Shown here in pieces: positions 22,255-33,149 of a DNA stretch of 64,000 nucleotides. The stretch is from Jacaranda mimosifolia. Taxonomy: Eukaryota; Streptophyta; Magnoliopsida; Lamiales; Bignoniaceae. The stretch lies in contig CM032126.1 of NCBI GenBank assembly GCA_018894105.1, forward strand, positions 3,871,001-3,935,000, read 5' to 3'. Positions within the stretch are counted from its first letter, which is position 1. Every line of letters begins with the position of its first letter. The notes beneath the pieces are model-generated. The model did no database searches. It was not told where the DNA came from and saw nothing but the letters and a program-made list of their open reading frames with translations. The translations under genes were made by a program, and so were the position numbers.

Positions 22255-24834
22255 ATGGACTTCAATCTGAAGCAATGGAGAGATCATGACTCAGAAGAAG
22301 AAGATCAGAAGCCACCCCCTTCTGCAAAGCTACCAAGAATTCTCTTCAACTCACCACCTGCAGCTTCTTCTGCACTCCCCTTGTTTGTGTCTGAGCCCAA
22401 CAGCAATCTGTCAGCATTCTCTTCTGATCATTCAACCAAAGTTCCCAGTATATCTCTCTCTTTCTTTCCCTCCCCCAACAGAAAGTACTTATACTTGCTG
22501 CTGTTAAAAGTTTTCTGGTTTTTTTTAGCTTCCAAGTTTCACTATTCACCTGCTTTTTTATCATTTTTTTCCCCCCTCTCTTTGTGGGTCTCAGGAATGG
22601 GGAGCTACTTCAGCTTGTCCCAGTGGCAGGAGCTTGAACTTCAGGCTTTGATCTTCAGGCATATGATAGCTGGCGCTGCTGTTCCTCCTGAACTCCTCCA
22701 TCTTGTCAAGAAGAGTCTCTTAAATTCTCCTGCTTCTCCATATTACCTGTCCCACGCTCTTCACCAGTATTATCCCCATTACCAGCCAGCTTGTAAGTTT
22801 TGAAGTTTTTAATAATAAAATTAATCGATTTCCTTTCTTGTCTGTGTAATTTGCAAATGATGTTAAGGGGTTTCTAGTGCTGAATTTTTCTTGATCGACA
22901 TGCTGATCTTACTATTTTCTTGGATTTGCTAGGCAAGTTAATGAAAAAATAACCTCATTGTCTCCAAGAATGTAACTTGAGATTATATACTATAGGGCTC
23001 TTGGAACAGTTTCTTAAGTTTGGCATTCTTGAGGTTTAATTGGGTTCAAAGAAATGATTTTTATGTGTTGTCGTATATCTTTTGCTTAAATATGATGTGT
23101 ATGGTGGATCAGTGCTGCAGTCGGGGTATTGGGGTAGAGCAGCCATGGATCCTGAGCCGGGCAGATGCCGGAGGACTGACGGGAAGAAATGGCGTTGCTC
23201 CAGGGATGTGGTGGCGGGGCAGAAGTACTGTGAACGCCACATGCACCGAGGACGAAACCGTTCAAGAAAGCCTGTGGAAATCCCCACAAGCCCATACAGC
23301 GGCAATGCCGGCGGTGAAGCCCTCAAAACTAACCACTCCATTAATAGGCAAGGAGTGGCTGGCGGCGGCGGTGGCTCCCCTCATTTCACACTTTCGGGGA
23401 CTTCACACTCCACAAATCTTCTTCACCTCGATCAAAGGTATACTAGCGTATTAATATATTGTCATTATGTTCTTGATTTACAATAGAATAAAATAGCACA
23501 AAGTCAAAGTAACGGGGCAATTTGTTCTCTATTGGGCTTTGGAATTAGCAGAAATAGCAAAGATTCAAAATGGATTTAAAAAATTATGTTGGTTACAACT
23601 CGCTTGCATAAAATCGGAATCGTTAATAATTCTTGGTTGAGGGGATGAATTTGTCCCGAGTGAGTAATAGTGTTTACTCAAGGGTATACCAGCTTATTAA
23701 TTTATTGTCATTTTTAAAACTTTCTTTAATTTAGAATAGAGCACAATAACACAGAACCAAAGTAACGGGGCAATTTGTTATTTATTGGGCTTTGGAGTTG
23801 GCATAAATAGTAAAAATTGGATGAATTTTAAGGATTATGCAGGTTGCAATTTGCCGTAATGAAGTTAGAATAGCTAGTGATCGCCAGTCAACCATATGAC
23901 GATGAATTCATTACCGTGCCTTGAGTAATGGTGTATTAGATGGCCCAAGTGTGTTTCCATCCCTATTATTTGTTTGTGGTGCTTTTCAAGGTTTTCTAAG
24001 ATAACAACAATAGAGCAATCTTTTGTTCCCCAAAAGGAAGAAAATTAAGTCTCTAAATCTTGATATACAAATACAATCATCTAAGTCATCAATTGGTTTC
24101 ACATTCTCAGAACAACTTTTTTCATTTTTTGTTGTTAGATTGGTGTGGTCCTCCAAATGAATGCACTTTGGATACTGAGTGTCTCAATGGGGCGCGTATA
24201 GATCCACTAGTGTCTTCTTGGTAGGACCCCTGTTTTGATATTTTTTGAGTTTGGCCAAAATGCTTTTGATTGTGGTCAGAGTCATCCCCAACCACTTATT
24301 TCTGCATCTCTTATCTAAAGCAGATCAAATTCCCTATTAATGTTTTTACCGACTTTATTATTTTATTTTATTTATTTTTTCCCCTCAAAACTGTCTTTTT
24401 CCTCTAACTTTGTTGGTAGGCCTTCTGATTCCATTATTGAGACAAAGGGTCCTTTTGACGCTGATAATGATGGCCATCCCACCGGCCGGACGCTCCGGCA
24501 TTTCTTCGACGATTGGCCTAAACCACTTCATGAGACTGAAAATGCTGCCACCAACTTGTCCATTTCAATGCCTGGAAACTCATCTTCTGACTTCTTAAAG
24601 CTTGGCACTGGCAATGGAGATGATCGGCCTGGTGCACAAGTTGAAAGGGAGAAACCTCAGTTGAATTGGGGTATGATGGCATGGGAGAATATTCCGGCTG
24701 GGCTGATGGGCGGACCCCTAGCAGAGGCACTGAGGTCGTTGACGTCCAACAGCTCATCGCCCACCAGCGTGCTGCATCGATTGCCGGGCCAACGAGGCCC
24801 GGCCCCCTCAGAAGCTAGCTATGTTAGCTCCTGA
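22255..24834 (+). CDS. GRF4: Growth-regulating factor, GRF3/GRF4 type
   Basis: Nuclear transcription factor that promotes leaf and organ cell proliferation with GIF co-activators. Exons: 22255-22447, 22595-22792, 23113-23437, 24420-24834; 376 aa; all introns GT-AG and in frame. N-terminus [10 protein letters not shown] resembles the Arabidopsis GRF3/4 head. The QLQ domain (about residues 71-107, [16 protein letters not shown]) binds GIF. The WRC domain (about 143-186) contains the basic [10 protein letters not shown] signal and the C3H zinc ligands (CSRD, CERHMH). The C-terminus keeps [17 protein letters not shown] and [10 protein letters not shown], typical of the clade. Exon 3 starts at 23113 because the next AG (23120) would give a stop within a few codons. 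A miR396 site lies in exon 3. GRF3 versus GRF4 is not settled by reading alone. Confidence 0.9.
23258..23279 (+). promoter_or_regulatory. miR396 target site in GRF mRNA
   Basis: The stretch that starts CCGTTCAAGAAAGCC and ends TGTGGAA is the conserved GRF target of miR396. It encodes the RSRKPVE end of the WRC domain. Conserved GRF sites have one bulged base relative to miR396, and this one looks canonical. Predicted effect: mRNA cleavage that limits GRF dose in maturing tissue. Confidence 0.9.
23431..23925 (+). repeat. 253-bp tandem duplication at start of GRF intron 3
   Basis: Two diverged head-to-tail copies, about 23431-23683 and 23684-23925. AACGGGGCAATTTGTT occurs at 23511 and again at 23764, followed both times by the word TATTGGGCTTTGG. 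The unit includes the exon 3 end and donor: the real site is CAAAG/GTATACTAG, and copy 2 has CAAGG/GTATACCAG. Copy 2 may act as a cryptic donor. Confidence 0.8.
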
Positions 24835-25336
24835 GTGTGTGTTGGTTTCCATTGGCTTGTGCCCTTTTATGCTTTTCTTACTTTTTCTTTCTTTTTACTG
24901 TTTTTGCTCAAGCTTTTGTGTTCTGTGATTTGCTTTACCTTTTTCCTTCACTCTTTGGTGGTTTCTTTTTTTTTTTTTTTTTCCAATCTTGAGAACTGTA
25001 AAAGTGTGCTGTACAAATTGCATGAAGTGTGATGTACGAATGATTCATGAAGAGGTATGTCTGTGTTATAATTTTCAATGATGTTTTCTTGCTATGTATC
25101 TAAGAGATGTGCAAGTCACCTGGACCAATTACAGAATACATAGCTCATACTTGGACAAATAGCCGAAAGAACCAAAAGGGAAGAAAAAATAAGCCCAACT
25201 GAATTAGAGAAGTTAAATCACTAAGTTGAGATGTAATAAGCCCATATGTCCTAAGCCACTGGAGAAACCAAATACTACCACCTCCACCATATTGGAAACT
25301 GCTGCAGTAAAGAAAATGTACCAGCAGAATGGAGCC
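24835..25336. other. GRF 3' UTR and spacer
   Basis: T-rich sequence after the GRF stop, probably the 3' UTR to about 25060. The rest is plain spacer before the ABCG remnant. Confidence 0.5.
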
Positions 25337-26590
25337 CTACAGAATCTTGGAAAGTAACTTGATTATAGTTAAAAGTCTTACCACCCTAGGAAAGAGGAAA
25401 CCAGAGAACAAGTTCCACAAGCTGAAAAAGAAAGATGCCATAAAGGCGCCAAATTGGAGACCTGAGTTGGCGCGATGAGCATCGTCCCATACAGAGTGAA
25501 GTAGACGGAGCACGTGAAAATGAAACAGTAGAACCACAAAAATTTAACAATGCTCCATTGGAAAACAATCATGGAATATATTAGAAGAGTGTATATTATA
25601 GTTTCGACTGCAACATATATTGTCTTTGTGGCCACCTGCAAGAACTCAAATGCGTTTATATTGTTGTGAAGTAATGTTCTTACATGCTACTATAAGATGT
25701 TTTATAAGTTTCTTAATGTTGTGGGACCTGAGCAAATGCATATATAAGCGGATGCTGAATAAATTCCGGCTGCCCTTTCGCGATAAAAAGCTGTTCTTTC
25801 TATAGCATTGTGGAAATTTTATTACAGTTCCAAAAGTACATAATGCAAGTGTACAAGAATTACTTACAGCCGGCATATCCACATAGTAGTTTGTATGATT
25901 GAACACAAGTGACAGGCTGGAAGGGTAAAACCATTACTTTTTCAGTGTATGATCAGCATCTCCGACAGGTAAACCTGAACTGCTGTCCACACATGTAGTC
26001 AAGTAATTACTAAAGAACGCAACAAAATAAAGCAATTGCTTGGAGATGAAATGGGCTAGGACATCTTCATGTCCCTTCTGCACTTAGTCCAGATGAACTT
26101 TTCTTCTCTTTTCTGGCATCATCATCCAATATTACAACGTTTGAATCACCCAGAGCTGAAAATAGATCCCATCAACCTCAGTTTCTGTTAAGAAATAAAA
26201 CTGAAAACTGATGGAATACGACTCATGGTTTAAGAAAATGTTGAAGAGGATTGAAAATCCTATGAGTCTGTGTATCCTTGCCTGGAGGAGGGCTTTCCCG
26301 ACAGTAGGTTGACTGAATCCGGGATCTGTATTAAGCTGCAGCGACAAAGAAATGTAAGTTTTTGAAAAGGGTTTTCTGCACTAATTGGCAAACTAATGAG
26401 AAACTTACAGTGCTCCATCTTTTGTCAAGAAATTGATTCATGACGAGCATTTTGTCCATAACTCATGCATATGGGAGAAATATTAGGCCCATTTCAACCA
26501 CGGCGCCAGGTCATCTGCCATCAAGAAAGGATGTGAATATCTACATAATATCAAAGGAATCTATCTTGTACTCATTAAGGAGTAACGTGT

Positions 26591-26703
26591 TTTTTTTTTA
26601 ATTCTTATTTATACGCGCGCATATCAGGAGTCCGTTAGGACTCGAACTCCTAACCTCCCACATTATGTAGGAAACTTATGCCGCTGGGCCACAAGCCACT
26701 CGG
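26591..26703 (-). mobile_element. tRNA-derived SINE with 20-bp target duplication
   Basis: On the minus strand a 113-bp element begins CCGAGTGGCTTGTGGCCC. It contains an A-box-like TGGCCCAGCGG and a B-box-like GAGTTCGAGTCC, the internal RNA polymerase III promoter inherited from a tRNA, and ends in an A-tract (T-run at 26591-26599 on the plus strand). It is flanked by a perfect 20-bp direct repeat, CTCATTAAGGAGTAACGTGT, at 26571-26590 and 26704-26723. It sits inside the dead ABCG gene. Confidence 0.9.
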
Positions 26704-26871
26704 CTCATTAAGGAGTAACGTGTCTGTAGCAAAGGTTTTGAAGTGGCAAAGGGACATGTTTAGAGTCTTACCTTTGGCGACTATAAAATCTCCCAGGACA
26801 AAGACCACACACATGATGAAGGTCCTTAATGTGTCTGCAATATCTTGAGTTAAGAATTTGAAAAGACTTAA

Positions 26872-28365
26872 GGGCCTGTTCTTCTACGTTTTGTGGAAAA
26901 AAATTTTAACCCCCCAAAAATTTTCAAAATGGAGGCACATTCCTTAATTTTTCTCCCAAAACACTATAATTTTTTACCCAAAAAATCCTTTACAATTCAC
27001 ACAAAAAAAACCTACAACCTAAAAAGCACACCTACCCCTTTATTTTCTTACTTCATCTTTTACATCACTCATTCATTTATCACTCTCTTATTTCACTCAC
27101 ATATATATATATACATATATGAAATATTAAAATTTTACTACTTAAAAAATTCCAAAACTTATGTTTACAAAATTAATTAAAATAATTATCGAGAAAATTA
27201 ATTAAATTTAATAAATAATTTACTTACTAAATAACATATTAAATTACTTATTAATTAAATAATATATTATTTAGATTTAATATTTAATGTATTAATTAAA
27301 TATTATATTTATTAATTTAATAAATAGTTTAAAATATTTTAATTTGATATAATAAATAAATTAATCTTCTTCAAAAAATTAATCTTCATTAGATATCAAT
27401 ATTCACATTTATTTAAATTATTTATAGTGTGATATTTATTTAATAATCTATTAAGTTTAATAAATTAATATTAATACAATTAAAATAATTATCAAGAAAA
27501 TTAATTAAAATTAAGTAAAAATCTTTTTGATTGTTACTAAGTAATTTATTTATTAAATAATATATTAGTTAAATAATAAGTTAAAGTAAATAAATAACTT
27601 ATTAAATTAATTTATTTGATTATTTAAATTACTTATTATGTATATATTAATTATGTTTCATACTTCACGTATAATTAAATGTTACGCTTATTTGTTTAAT
27701 AAATAATTTAAGATGATTTAGTTTCATATAATATAATTTTTTTTTAATTTGATGAATCGTTATTAAGTTTTATATATATTTTATTTTATTTAAATAACTA
27801 ACTAAGTTTTATTTATACATAAATCGTAAATACTAAATAATTATATTTTAAGAATAAATAATAATTAGTTTATAATTAATGTACAATAATTGAATTTTTT
27901 ATATAAGTTGATATCAATAATTATGATATTAGCCGATTTTTTATAATTAAGATATAATTATAAATTTATAAATAATTAATATTTATTAATAAATTCATAA
28001 AAATATAAATTTTAAAATAAAACACCAATTGAATTAATTATACATCATTTTATTACAACAATATATCAATTATTACCTATATATACACATATCATCCAAC
28101 TATAAATATACATACATATATAATATAATACATAAAAAATCACTTTCACCTTACAAATCCAACAAAAGAGCAACTGATTTAACATCAATAATAAAGTTTG
28201 TCTCCCCCAAAAATATAAAGAAACAAACAACTTATTTTCAAATTATTTTTTTATATTTTCTCCAAACAAAATGAAACGTTTGGCACATTTTCTAAATTTC
28301 CTCCTAAAAACTCATTCCCCCAAAATTTTTTCTAGAAAATGATCAGAACACAAGAGAACAGGCCC
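26872..28365. mobile_element. 1.5-kb AT-rich element, copy 2
   Basis: Bounded by GGGCCTGTTCT at the left and its inverse AGAACAGGCCC (with one extra base nearby) at the right. Including one more base, AGGGCCTGTTC and GAACAGGCCCT match perfectly over 11 bp. Flanking triplets TTA and TGA are only a near match, so the target duplication is uncertain. It interrupts the ABCG pseudogene, is collinear with 19868-21435 and has no coding capacity. Confidence 0.7.
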
Positions 28366-28706
28366 TTGATGTATGCTGAAGACTGTCATTGCAAGTTCAA
28401 CTATCCCATTAATTAAACATCACAATTATAAGAGTAAAGAAAAGTGCTCTAAGATATATTCCTCCATCTGCCAGTTTTCCATATGGCATTTCTGTTCTCA
28501 GAAACTGTCAAGTCTATGAAGGCCATAACTGTGATCTGAGTAGTCTTGAATATGTAAGTAAAAGAATTACGTCTCATCAGCAACCATTCCCTAGAGAAGC
28601 ATGCTTGAAATAGTTTCCAGTTGGATATGCCACACTTTTCTTTAACCCAAGCTGCTGTGTGGGCTTCACATTTATTGTAAGTAGATAAATTTTGCATTAT
28701 TGACAC

Positions 28707-29029
28707 TTAATTTTTGCACTAAATGAATATCCCATCAAGTTGCTTGTGGGAAAATTGGAAGTTCAAGCCTAAACCAACTTTTGATGTGTGTGCATTTCAA
28801 TTAGGGAAAAAGAAAAAAAAAAAAAAAAAGTTAACAAACGAATATCCCTTCTTCATTACAACCCTTGCATTCCAAGATGAGTGGAGTTATTTTGCAGTTG
28901 GAATAACCTTAGTTGCCAAACCAATAATTCAAATATTTTTAGGTTCATTTACTTTTCTCTCTTTGGATGTTTGTTTTTTTAACAGCGTAAGCAATAATAT
29001 GATTGATCCTTAATATATGATATTCTGAA
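28707..29029. other. Spacer with poly(A) tract
   Basis: Contains an A-rich run at about 28808-28830. No gene or family motif seen. Confidence 0.5.
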
Positions 29030-31900
29030 ACACCCTCAAAACTCGGTAATTTTACAAAATAAGGATTTAGAAAATCAAGATATTGGTTGATTGGATTTTA
29101 GGGCTTGAAAAACAATGAAAAGGATTTAATTGCAAGAATTTTGAAAGTTTTGGGGTTAAATTGCAAATAGGCAAGACTTGATTGGATCACCTTTTAGGTA
29201 TTTTGGGGTTTGCATGGAATTATTTTGGGTTAAGTGGGTGGAATTGAGGTACTAACTAGTCTAAGGGCTGAATTGAGGGTGTTCAATTTTTGGGAGGACC
29301 CAATTGAAAGCTGACCAAAACATTTGGTGGTCAATCTGCGAATATAGAAAATCCAATTTTATAAATTGGCAATTTGCAATCCCCCCCCATTTCACCTTTC
29401 TTCTCCACCGAAACCCCTCTCTTCTCTCTTCGGCAGCCAAACCTTAGCAAACTTTGTACCATTTTCTTCCTTTCTTCATGTAGAACACGAATATACCCAT
29501 ATCTTGCACAGCCCACCGATGGAACGATCGGAATTTAGCTCAAAAATTAGGCCTTGGCGGAGGTGACGAGTTTCCATTTTTTGGCAAATTGGCGGTCAAA
29601 TCGGTGGCGGAACGAGAAATTGATTTGGGCATTCGCTCAGTTGAGCTGAAAGGAACATTTTGGTGGTGTCGTTGGCCATCTCTGGCGGCGGCGACAGGAC
29701 AGAATCTTCATCTCGTCGTGGTGATTACATGCTCGCAGGCTGATCATTCATTCGAAGCTTCGATAACAAGATATTGGGTAAAAATGAGAAACTTATGTTA
29801 AAGTTGTATGCATGTGTATGTATATGCCTCCAAACCTTACGATGTATTGTATAAACGAGGAATACACACGATTTGATTGAAAATATTGAGATATGCAAAG
29901 AATTACAAAATTCAATTGATCCGGATTTTACCATATCGTGTAATAATCTTGATAAATAAGTTATTTATGTGGAGAAACCCTCGTTTTATGAATTTGGAAC
30001 CTAAGTGGCAATAAATTGGGATTTTTAAGAGATATTGGACCATCGTTATCAATTTAGTATGTCATGGCAAGATCTATTGGATGATTTAGAACCCAATTAT
30101 ATATTCCTTTAACGGGATCAACACTATTAGCATGTTTTTATTGAGGCTATCGATTTAGCTGATTAAGTATCGATTTTAGGTCGTTAATTTGTATAAATGT
30201 GACTATATGATCGAATGAGGATCTTGACTATGGATCTATTCTTTTGGATTAGGTGACGAAGACGTGGGTCCTGCGGACCAATAGTCGGTGACAATATTTC
30301 TGAGACTATGGAGGTGAAGGTCTGCCAATCTGGCACATCTTATACATATCGATTTTCTTAATAAACCCCTGTGAAGGTTGATATTGAATTGATTATCGCA
30401 CTCTATTATTTGTTGTACTCCTATGAGGTTCTGCCAATCGGCACTTAGTTCATATGAGCTTATTCTATAGCTATCGTTGAACCTGGTTAAGTTCTACTGA
30501 TCTAATATCTATCTTGATTTTCATTATCGTTATTATTGATTACCGAACCCTATAAGGTTCTCTTGATTTGAACCCTGTTAGGTTTCCTAAAACTCATGTC
30601 TGTATTTTGTATTGCTAAATTGCCTGTTACTATCTTGTTATCTGTATCGTTGCCTTGCCAGTAGCTTGTTATACATTACAGCGTTAGGTGGCCATGTTGG
30701 CAAGTCTGAATTTGATTTGTATTATGGATTTGTTCTGTCAATAATTTGTTGTGTACCAAGCTGTTACGCTTGGGTAAGTTAGTTGGATTGATATGTCATG
30801 GGTTTGTTCTATCAGTAATAAGTTATGTACCAAGCAGATATGCCTAAGTAAGTTATGTACCAAGCTGTGCTTGGGTGAGTTCTGTACTAGGTTATCGTGT
30901 TTGGGTAAGTTAGTTTGATTGATATGTCATTGATTTATTTTATTCTGTCAGTAATACATTATGTACTAAGCTAATATATCTGAGTAAGTTATGTATCAAG
31001 CTATGCTTGGGTAAGTTTTGTACCATGTTGTCACGCTCGGGTAAGTTTGTACCAGGTTGTCACGCTCAGGTAAGTTTTGTACCAGGTTGTTATGCCTGGG
31101 TAAGTTCAGTTTGATTGGTAAGTTTTGTACCATGTAGTTATGCCTGAGTAAGTTCAGTCTGATTGGTCAGTCTTGTACCGGGTGGTTATGCCTGGGTAAG
31201 CTTGATTTGATATGCTTAGGTAAGTTTTGTACCAAGTCGATATACTTAGATAAGTTCTATACCAAGTTATCATGCTTGGGTAAGCTTAGTTCGGTTTGAT
31301 TGGGAATGTTTAGTTCGGTCTGATTGATATAAGATTGATATGATGTTTGACTGTATTCTGATCATTCGATTGTATCCTGACCGATAGACTGTTTCCGAAT
31401 TGTTTGACCGTTTCTTGACCATTTGACTGTATCCTGATATGGTTCTATTTGAACTGTTAAACTATAATCTGTTGAGTTGATTCATCCTCAATAGATTCGC
31501 ACTGCCTGTGATTACAATTATCCCTCACTAAGTCCTTTGGACTTAACCCCCTGTTTATCTTTGATTTTCTCAGACAGGATTAGATGATGGACTTGGATTT
31601 CAGCCTTCGATCGGTAAATGAAATTTTGCAATAGAATGGATGTGTATATGTAAATGGGTTCCCTTGAATGTTAAGCTTTATCTTAGAAATGTGATATGTT
31701 AAAACATAATTATGATTCAAGGCATGTATATATTATGTTGAATTGTTACGAGACCTTTGATGGTATGTACTTTGTATTTTGATGAAATTGTTTAAGTTTG
31801 AAATCCGCTGTTGTACGTCTCTAATAAGTTTTGGAGAAAAAAAATTGATGGAATATTGACAATATTGCATATTTATGAGTTAAAATTTAACTCTGAATTG
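29030..31900. repeat. Decayed noncoding repeat element, second member
   Basis: Begins near AACACCCTCAAAACTCGGTAA. It has a GC-richer head (29510-29740), a long middle rich in GTACCAAG...GGGTAAGTT repeats, and a tail with CCCTCACTAAGTCC, TTTGGACTTA and a pyrimidine tract ending CTCAG (31515-31575). Arrangement and tail words resemble 1681-4320. No open frame of family interest. Confidence 0.45.
30740..31290 (+). repeat. Interspersed 25-30-bp repeats
   Basis: At least ten degenerate copies of a unit like TTTTGTACCAGGTTGTCACG followed by CTCGGGTAAG. The best-preserved run is 31010-31200. Spacing is irregular. Confidence 0.75.
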
Positions 31901-32216
31901 GAGTACCGCCTCACTTTAGGTGCTATTTCGAGTGAGAGTGACACATATTCACTATTAAAATTGTAAAAATCATCGTTGTTATAACGAAACAATAATTTTT
32001 ATCCCTCGTAATCAATGACAATATCCACATTATCACTCAATATATTGTAGTAATTGCCAGCAATCCAATAATAGTACAAACAGATCACAAAAAGCGAGCA
32101 TGCTTCTGTATTGTTCTCGCACAAATAAGTTGAAAAATAGTATTCTAAACACGAGGTGCAAGCAAGCTCAGAATCTTTCACATCAGTTCGACTACATATG
32201 TATGGATACATTAAGT
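31901..32216. other. Spacer / BUD31 3' UTR
   Basis: Immediately downstream of the BUD31 stop on the minus strand. Part is probably its 3' UTR. No other gene seen. Confidence 0.5.
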
Positions 32217-33143
32217 TTAATCTCCACTTGCACAACCCCCGCAGCCACAATGCACGCATTCAATAACCTTCTCCTCTCGCAAATGCTTAGGGACTCGGCA
32301 AACACAAGTTGTTTGAAAGTTATGGTCCCGTGGCTGAATGCACCTCAAGCAGCAGAGCCTTTCATAACCCGGCTGCAAAAAAACGATAATCATGAGGATG
32401 GATAGCCCTACTCCACAACGCACAGCACAGCTAGCAATCTATTGTTTATATTATTAAAATACATCGGATGCCACAATAACTAAAAACCAAATAATGTATT
32501 GAGTTCTGAAAGTAGTTAATCTTTAATCTAGCTATCCTGTCTTAATAATCCACAGTCAATACCAAAGAGCATCCATCAGTGATTGAAGGTTTTCCCCCTC
32601 CCTTCTGTCCCCCTCCCCCACCCCTCCCTCTATCGCACACACATGTACACAGGATCCCCACAACACAAAAATAAAATAATTCAAACTTTCTGCAACATTA
32701 TAAACCGACCTTTTTCCACTTTGCAATTAAGTTACGATCTGCGTATCCCTGATCCAAGCAGAACTCATATAATTCCTTGGAAATCTCCTTCCTCCTGTGA
32801 TAAAGGTCGAAAATGTATCGACTCTTCTGATGGGCTATCTTGAAAATAGGCCACAAGGCCTCACATTTTCTTTTCCCATCATGTGGATCATTCTCAGCTG
32901 TGAGAAAGCAAATGGAGAAGTATATCAGAAAACAAAAAAATTTTGGGCCCCCTTCTGGATAACAAACACCATTTAGCACACAAAATTGAACCCAAAATGA
33001 CACTAATAACAGTCCAGAGAAGATAGTTTTTGGCTATAAGTTCAAAAACCTTCTCTCATATTTGCTTGTAGTTCACGTAGAGTCGGTTCAATCAATTCCC
33101 ATCCCTCTGGGTACTTTACCCGGTTTGTCTTCACCTTGGGCAT
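32217..33143 (-). CDS. BUD31: BUD31/G10 spliceosome protein
   Basis: Small nuclear protein of the activated spliceosome (Bud31/G10 family), conserved from yeast to plants. Coding exons on the minus strand: 33143-33050, 32897-32710, 32372-32217; 145 aa, the usual plant length. Begins [20 protein letters not shown]. The middle has [17 protein letters not shown] and [16 protein letters not shown]. The C-terminal cysteine cluster ([27 protein letters not shown]) binds zinc. Splices are GT-AG, joining MREAEND and KWKKPGYERL as in the family. The ATG follows an acceptor by six bases (CACAG/GAAATC at 33149), so the 5' UTR is split; its first exon is at about 34959-35060. No defect seen. Confidence 0.95.
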
Positions 33144-33149
33144 GATTTC

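Larger units (their letters stand above)
25337..28706 (-). pseudogene. Dead PDR-type ABCG transporter fragment
   Basis: Scattered minus-strand pieces match, in order, full-size ABCG (PDR) transporters. Around 28450-28700: GISNWKLFQACFSREWLLMR and IFKTTQITVMA, the start of the first transmembrane block. About 26790: FVLGDFIVAK. About 26400-26520: a broken form of the YGQNA and NQFLDKRWS region. About 26290: VGKALLQAR and GFSILFNI. About 25720-25800: IERTAFYRERAAGIYSAS. About 25400-25640: TIIYTLLIYSMIVFQW and FTLYGTM, then SLWNLFSGFLFP in another frame. Frameshifts and stops occur in most pieces, the nucleotide-binding domains are absent, and two mobile elements are inserted. Not functional. 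Confidence 0.8.

Noticed and set aside
22448..22594. Continuous frame across GRF intron 1 as coding
   Set aside because: The intervening sequence is Phe/Leu-rich pyrimidine tract. Splicing CCCA/GTATAT to GTCTCAG/GAATGG gives KVPRMGSYF, as in GRF4.
23113..23121. GRF exon 3 starting at the AG at 23119-23120
   Set aside because: That acceptor puts the WRC domain out of frame and gives a stop within about six codons. The AG at 23111-23112 restores [17 protein letters not shown].
26620..26703. tRNA-like sequence with A and B boxes
   Set aside because: No cloverleaf or anticodon arm can be made and it has an A-tail and a target duplication, so it is a SINE rather than a tRNA gene.
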